The translations under genes and the position numbers were made by a program. Of a stretch of 9,991 bases of DNA, positions 6,967-9,991 are shown piece by piece. The notes beneath the pieces are model-generated. The model was not told the origin of the DNA. It searched no databases and was given only the letters and a program-made list of their open reading frames with translations. The stretch is from Limisphaerales bacterium (GTDB lineage Bacteria > Verrucomicrobiota > Verrucomicrobiae > Limisphaerales > UBA11358), in contig PLZL01000140.1 in the NCBI GenBank assembly GCA_003152145.1, positions 1 through 9,991 on the forward strand, written 5' to 3'. Within the stretch, counting starts at the first letter, position 1; each line of letters begins with the position of its first letter.

Positions 6967-8079
6967 TCACCGCACACGCGCAGTCAACCACAATCCCATT
7001 CCGCCAAAAATCAGGTTGGGCAACCAAGCCGCCAGCCACGCGGCCAGATAACCGCCGGAGCCGAACGCGAGGCTGAACTGCTGGACCACAAAAAATCCAA
7101 AGCAGATGAAAATGCTGCCCGCCACGCCGAAAAATAAATTGCGCCGCCCCGACGCCGCGCCAAACGGGATGGCGATGAGCACCACGACCAGGCACGTCCA
7201 CGGCGCGGCCAGACGCCCGTCAAACTTGGTCCGCCACACGCTTGCCTGGGCGGGCGTATATTCGGGATGCGCCCGCAAATGCCCCCAAAGCTCCGCCAGC
7301 GGGATGTTCAATTTGCGCGGGTTAAGACTTTCGTATTTGCTGAACCGGATGTCGCGCTCGATGTCTTTGGGCGTTTCCTTGAATTGCGGCATGGCCAGCA
7401 CGTTGGTCACCAGGATGGGAATCTCCGGCACAGATTGGCTGGTTTGTTCATACTCCGTCGCGTTGAAAAATATCCACACACCGTTGGTGTGGACCGCGCG
7501 ATCCGCCCTCACTTCCCGCCACGAACCGTCCGGCAGAAACCAGCCGACATTCGGGCCGGTCATCTCGGTGGTTTTGGCGCGATATTCTGCGAATTTCCAC
7601 CAGCGGCGCGCGCCCGCGTTGAAATAGCTGGTCTGCTCTTTGTGCGTTGTGGTGTCATCCGGATTGCGGACATACCGGTGCAAAATCTGGTCCGCCCAAT
7701 CGTTGCTGCGCGGCACCAGCGATTCATTCAAAGCAAACAGCGCGACGCTTGCGGCCAGGCCGACGGCAAAATACGGCGCGCAAATCCGCCACAAACTGAC
7801 GCCCGCCGCCCGCATGGCGGTGATTTCGTTGTGGCGCGCGTGATGGGTGAGGGTGTAAAGCAGCGCCAGCAGCAGCGCCACCGGCAGGATCGTTACCAGA
7901 AATTCCGGCGTCTTCGCGACGGAATAGCCGATGACATCGAGCAGGTGCAGCTTGCGTTCCTGCAATTCCTCCAGCTCCGTGAACAGGTCGTAGGAAATCC
8001 AGAAAATCAGGAAGCCGCCGAGGCAATAAGCCATCGGCGTGAACAGTTCGCGGAACAAATACCGGTCAAGCAGCCGCAT
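6967..8079 (-). CDS. LPS-export ABC permease of the LptF/LptG (YjgP/YjgQ) family
   Basis: LptF and LptG form the inner-membrane part of the LptB2FG transporter, which extracts lipopolysaccharide from the inner membrane and feeds it to LptC-LptA-LptD. The 370-residue product has the family layout of six membrane segments: about 10-32 (with LFTPMAYCLGGFLIFW), 55-77 (LPVALLLALLYTL) and 97-118, a large periplasmic domain of roughly 120-285, then segments near 290-310, 317-340 and 347-367. The loop after TM2 has HHARHNEITAMRAAGVSLWR, matching the E-x-x-A-x-R-A-A-G coupling helix that contacts LptB. The C-terminus AAWLPNLIFGGMGLWL is typical. I cannot decide between LptF and LptG, so no symbol is given. 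The gene ends 4 bases before the kinase start, suggesting co-transcription; the second permease is not adjacent. Confidence 0.92.
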   Translation of the reverse strand: MRLLDRYLFRELFTPMAYCLGGFLIFWISYDLFTELEELQERKLHLLDVIGYSVAKTPEFLVTILPVALLLALLYTLTHHARHNEITAMRAAGVSLWRICAPYFAVGLAASVALFALNESLVPRSNDWADQILHRYVRNPDDTTTHKEQTSYFNAGARRWWKFAEYRAKTTEMTGPNVGWFLPDGSWREVRADRAVHTNGVWIFFNATEYEQTSQSVPEIPILVTNVLAMPQFKETPKDIERDIRFSKYESLNPRKLNIPLAELWGHLRAHPEYTPAQASVWRTKFDGRLAAPWTCLVVVLIAIPFGAASGRRNLFFGVAGSIFICFGFFVVQQFSLAFGSGGYLAAWLAAWLPNLIFGGMGLWLTARVR

Positions 8080-8226
8080 GCCGCGCAGGGTATTCAGCGC
8101 GGCGGCGGATGGGCAAGTTTTGTCGGAGACCGGCGGTGATGTTTTTTACCAACGACCCGGCGCAGAAAAGTTTTGTGATGGCATCTTGTCGAACGATGGA
8201 TAATGTTTAGTCTGGCAAACACAACA

Positions 8227-8231
8227 AAAGG
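8227..8231 (+). promoter_or_regulatory. Ribosome binding site for the 8238 gene
   Basis: AAAGG lies 6 bases upstream of ATG 8238, a usable Shine-Dalgarno with good spacing, and fixes this start for a short gene. Confidence 0.55.
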
Positions 8232-8237
8232 TCACAC

Positions 8238-8510
8238 ATGGCACAAGCAATCATGGACCCGGAAAAAGTCCGGCGGTTCGCGGATGAATTGCAGCGGTTC
8301 AACACCGACATCGAAAACCGGCTGGTGCTGCTCCAGGCGCGCTTCGGCGCGTTGAGCGACACCTGGCAGGACCAGGAACATGAGAAATTCGCCGACGAGT
8401 TCAAGCTGGCGATGAAGGCGCTCAAAAAATTCGTCGAGCTGTCCAAGGAACACACGCCGTATCTGTTGCGAAAGGCCCAGCGCATCGAGGAATATCTGCA
8501 CCAGCGATGA
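8238..8510 (+). CDS. WXG100-like small helical protein (WxD variant), gene 1 of operon
   Basis: A 90-residue all-helical protein with no signal peptide or membrane segment. It has the look of ESAT-6/WXG100 proteins: length near 100, helix (8-37) - turn - helix (47-88) with Trp at the turn. Residues 43-55 read WQDQEHEKFADEF: W43, then D45 where classical members have Gly, then F51 and F55. Helix 1 begins DPEKVRRFADELQRFN and the C-terminus ends RKAQRIEEYLHQR. WXG100 proteins usually form four-helix dimers and are type VII secretion substrates or structural partners. Secretion here is inference: no Y-x-x-x-D/E C-terminal signal is convincing. It heads a run of four plus-strand genes and is divergent from the permease gene, from which it is separated by about 158 bases that probably hold promoters for both directions. 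Confidence in the gene is high, in the WXG100 assignment moderate. Confidence 0.8.
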   Translation: MAQAIMDPEKVRRFADELQRFNTDIENRLVLLQARFGALSDTWQDQEHEKFADEFKLAMKALKKFVELSKEHTPYLLRKAQRIEEYLHQR

Positions 8511-8552
8511 CGGCAGACCCAGAACAATGCCAATGAATACCGCAGCAAAAAC

Positions 8553-8628
8553 GTTGGAGCGTTGGGGTATTGGAGTATTGGGGTGCCTTGAGATTCAACT
8601 TTCCAACACTCCATCCATCCATCACTCC
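8553..8628 (+). repeat. Short inverted array of 8-bp GGAGT/ACTCC-type repeats
   Basis: The left arm has four imperfect octamers (GTTGGAGC, GTTGGGGT, ATTGGAGT, ATTGGGGT; 8553-8584). After an 18-base spacer the right arm has complementary-type octamers (CCAACACT, CCATCCAT, CCATCACT; 8603-8626) and then CC. TTGGAGTATTGG pairs with CCAACACTCCAT at 10 of 12 places, so an RNA hairpin is possible. It fills the gap between genes 1 and 2 of the operon. Similar GGAGT-type intergenic repeats occur widely in some Verrucomicrobiota genomes, as I recall. Confidence 0.65.
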
Positions 8629-8636
8629 GTCTCCGC

Positions 8637-9146
8637 ATGACCATGGCCGGACAAGCCCAAATTACATCGGTCGAGGCGATTGAGCTGTTCCGCGCCGCTT
8701 TGATTGTGTTCACGAGCCAGGCGCGTCCGGCGCTGGAGGAGGTTTCCGGCGAGAGGTTGAGCACACGGCTCTGGCTGGAAAACGACCAGCGCCGGTTTTG
8801 GGAAAACGAGCGGCGCATCCGGAACAGAAAGCTGGAGCAGGCGCAGCAGGAATTGTTCAGCGCGCGGCTTTCGCAATTTCAAGAGTCAACGTCGCTTCAA
8901 CTGATGGCCGTCCATCGCGCGCAACAGGCCGTCCGTGACGCCGAGGAAAAACTTGCGCGACTGAAAAGATGGGGCCGGGAACTGGACAACCGCTCGGCGC
9001 CACTGATCAAGGAGGTGGAACAGTTGCATAATTTTTTAACCGCGGAAATGCCCAAGGCCATCGCGTATCTGGCGCAGGTGGTGAGGACGCTGGATGCCTA
9101 CACTGAAGCCGGCGCGCCCGGAAAACCGGAAGGGAAAACTCCATGA
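8637..9146 (+). CDS. Coiled-coil protein, gene 2 of WXG-like operon
   Basis: A 169-residue, soluble, highly helical protein with no signal peptide. Residues 9-38 form a first helix (ITSVEAIELFRAALIVF), about 40-115 a long Arg/Glu/Gln-rich coiled coil (RRFWENERRIRNRKLEQAQQ; AVRDAEEKLARLKRW), about 118-155 a third helix pair (LTAEMPKAIAYLAQVVRTLD), and the last 12 residues are a disordered Pro/Lys tail. I do not recognise a named family. An extended helical hairpin of this kind is seen among LXG/WXG-superfamily and other secretion-partner proteins, which is weak support. The start is the first ATG of the frame. No Shine-Dalgarno precedes it, because the octamer repeat lies immediately upstream; ATG 8643 is the alternative. 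Its stop overlaps the next ATG (ATGA), indicating coupled translation. Confidence 0.82.
   Translation: MTMAGQAQITSVEAIELFRAALIVFTSQARPALEEVSGERLSTRLWLENDQRRFWENERRIRNRKLEQAQQELFSARLSQFQESTSLQLMAVHRAQQAVRDAEEKLARLKRWGRELDNRSAPLIKEVEQLHNFLTAEMPKAIAYLAQVVRTLDAYTEAGAPGKPEGKTP
9131..9135 (+). promoter_or_regulatory. Ribosome binding site for the 9143 gene
   Basis: AGGGA lies 7 bases before ATG 9143, inside the end of the preceding gene. It confirms the ATGA-overlapped start of a 70-residue gene. Confidence 0.5.
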
Positions 9147-9355
9147 GCGCAGGCGGCAGCCAAGGCCGGTTGGTCGGCGCCTCCAAGGAGCTTGCGCTCA
9201 AATGGGAGCAGACCAAGAATTACTGGCGCGACGAGAAAAGCCGGGAATTCGAGCGCAAGTATTTGCAGGAACTTTTTACCGGGGTGGACAGGGCGGTTGC
9301 GGTCATTGAAAAACTGGATGAACTTTTGAAGAAGGTCAGGAGCGATTGTGAGTAA
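9143..9355 (+). CDS. Second small WxD helical-hairpin protein, gene 3 of operon
   Basis: A 70-residue protein with helix 1 at about 10-26, a turn, and helix 2 at about 31-68. Residues 28-40 read WRDEKSREFERKY, i.e. W28, D30, F36 and Y40. This is the same W-x-D-x5-F-x3-[F/Y] spacing as in gene 1 of this operon (W43, D45, F51, F55). This suggests two small helical-hairpin partners that may pair as EsxA/EsxB do. It is shorter than typical WXG100 proteins (about 100). The ATG overlaps the stop of gene 2 and AGGGA (9131-9135) serves as its ribosome binding site. The C-terminal end LLKKVRSDCE has a Cys69 but no evident secretion signal. No family name is claimed beyond WXG-like. Confidence 0.78.
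   Translation: MSAGGSQGRLVGASKELALKWEQTKNYWRDEKSREFERKYLQELFTGVDRAVAVIEKLDELLKKVRSDCE
9338..9342 (+). promoter_or_regulatory. Strong ribosome binding site deciding the GTG 9348 start
   Basis: AGGAG is followed by 5 bases and GTG 9348. It is the clearest Shine-Dalgarno in the window and supports a start that overlaps the previous gene by 8 bases. Confidence 0.65.
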
Positions 9356-9991
9356 TCTGGGCGTCAAGGAAATGCTCGCGCTGCTGGACGCGCTGAAAGG
9401 CGCCATCCGGGATTGTGCCGCGCGCGAGGAGAAGTTGAACGGCGATTTCCTCGCCCAATCCGCCGCCGCCGCCCGGTTGTCGGACGAAGCCGCCGTCAAA
9501 CGGACGGAGAAACTGGCCGGCGGCGTTGACCGGGAAAACGCCGCGTTTGAAGCCGGAAAAATCAAACGCCAGTGCGACTTTGACAACCGCAAGGCCCGCA
9601 TCGCCCGCGCCCATGCCGCCGTCCGCAAACGGGTGATGGACGAAATCGGCGAGCAACACGGGCAGTCGAAATACAAAATTCAGGCAAGCACGCTGGAAGC
9701 CGAGCACCACCGCGACGACGCGCTGGCTGGCACGGTCGTGACACTGGAAAATTTCCGGCACAACGCGGCCCACGGAAGTGAGGTTCTGGACGAACTGACG
9801 ATGGCCGCGCGCAAGGTGTTCGGCGGCTGCGGCAAATTCCGGCGGCTGCTTTCTCAGGAGCAGTGCCGGAGGGAATCCGACCTTTCGCCGGACGAAAATA
9901 AATTGTTTGAGGAATCCCAACGGTTGCAGAAAAAAATCAGCGGCGATGTTGGGCAGTTCAAAAAGTTTCCGCTCCCAACAATTTTCAAATT
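9348..9991 (+). CDS. N-terminal part of a large coiled-coil protein, gene 4 of operon (cut by window end)
   Basis: From GTG 9348 the frame is open for 214 codons to the window end, so the gene is partial at its 3' end. The first residues are MSNLGVKEMLALLDALKGAI. The stretch 20-130 is rich in Ala, Arg, Glu and Lys (KRQCDFDNRKARIARAHAAV), a long charged helix or coiled coil. About 130-175 includes TVVTLENFRHNAAHGSEVLD and a small Gly/Cys segment (FGGCGKFRRLL). From 195 there is another helix before PLPTIF at the edge. No ATPase Walker motif, membrane segment or toxin motif is yet visible. The AGGAG spacing and 8-base overlap with gene 3 support the start. In type VII-like loci a large FtsK/SpoIIIE-type ATPase follows the small proteins; that such a domain comes later in this protein is a prediction, not seen. 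ATG 9372 is an alternative start. Confidence 0.78.
   Translation, partial: MSNLGVKEMLALLDALKGAIRDCAAREEKLNGDFLAQSAAAARLSDEAAVKRTEKLAGGVDRENAAFEAGKIKRQCDFDNRKARIARAHAAVRKRVMDEIGEQHGQSKYKIQASTLEAEHHRDDALAGTVVTLENFRHNAAHGSEVLDELTMAARKVFGGCGKFRRLLSQEQCRRESDLSPDENKLFEESQRLQKKISGDVGQFKKFPLPTIFK

Noticed and set aside
7267..8139. Plus-strand open frame of about 290 codons
   Set aside because: It is antisense to the well-supported permease gene; its product is His/Gln/Arg-rich with no family motifs, as expected for a shadow frame in GC-rich coding DNA.
8173..8206. Possible promoter (TTGTGA and GATAAT) before the WXG-like operon
   Set aside because: The spacing between the hexamers is about 20 bases, too long for a convincing sigma70 promoter; a promoter is likely in 8080-8237 but I cannot place it.
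9098..9920. Two long minus-strand open frames opposite genes 3 and 4
   Set aside because: The plus-strand frames have ribosome sites, overlapping starts and a shared motif; the antisense products show no recognisable family.

Overview
The window looks like a chromosomal segment of a Gram-negative bacterium. An LPS-export permease of the LptF/LptG family implies an outer membrane. Weak Shine-Dalgarno use, a family of short GGAGT/ACTCC intergenic repeats, a plastid/cyanobacterial-style Pgi and a WXG100-like small-protein operon would fit Verrucomicrobiota or a relative. That placement is inference from family resemblance, not a database match.

Layout. (a) 1-119: C-terminal tail of an unidentified plus-strand protein. 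(b) About 241-1510: a zone of gene decay. It holds a truncated SRAP-domain gene, the frameshifted C-terminal half of a SorC-like sugar-binding regulator and a frameshifted C-terminal piece of a flavin-reductase-family protein, plus a 14-bp direct repeat. (c) 1543-5099, minus strand: pgi and mnmG, joined by a TAATG stop/start overlap. The mnmG gene carries a perfect 16-bp parS-like palindrome inside an insertion relative to E. coli MnmG. In many bacteria mnmG lies near the replication origin beside rsmG-parA-parB, so this may be an origin-proximal partition site. (d) 5232-8079, minus strand: an LptF/LptG-family permease followed almost directly by a soluble GAF-GAF histidine kinase, probably one operon. 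(e) 8238-9991, plus strand, divergent from (d): four tightly packed genes for small helical or coiled-coil proteins. Genes 1 and 3 share an identically spaced W-x-D-x5-F-x3-[F/Y] motif resembling the WXG turn of ESAT-6/WXG100 proteins. Gene 4 starts at GTG 9348 behind a clear AGGAG and runs off the window.

How the parts fit. The pgi-mnmG block is housekeeping (glycolysis, tRNA wobble modification). The permease and kinase may couple envelope biogenesis to signalling, but no response regulator is visible. The 8238-9991 operon is the best candidate for an under-described system: a type VII secretion-like or other helical-protein apparatus whose motor, if any, would lie beyond the right edge. 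Base composition also shifts visibly: 1543-5160 is clearly more AT-rich than 5232-9991.
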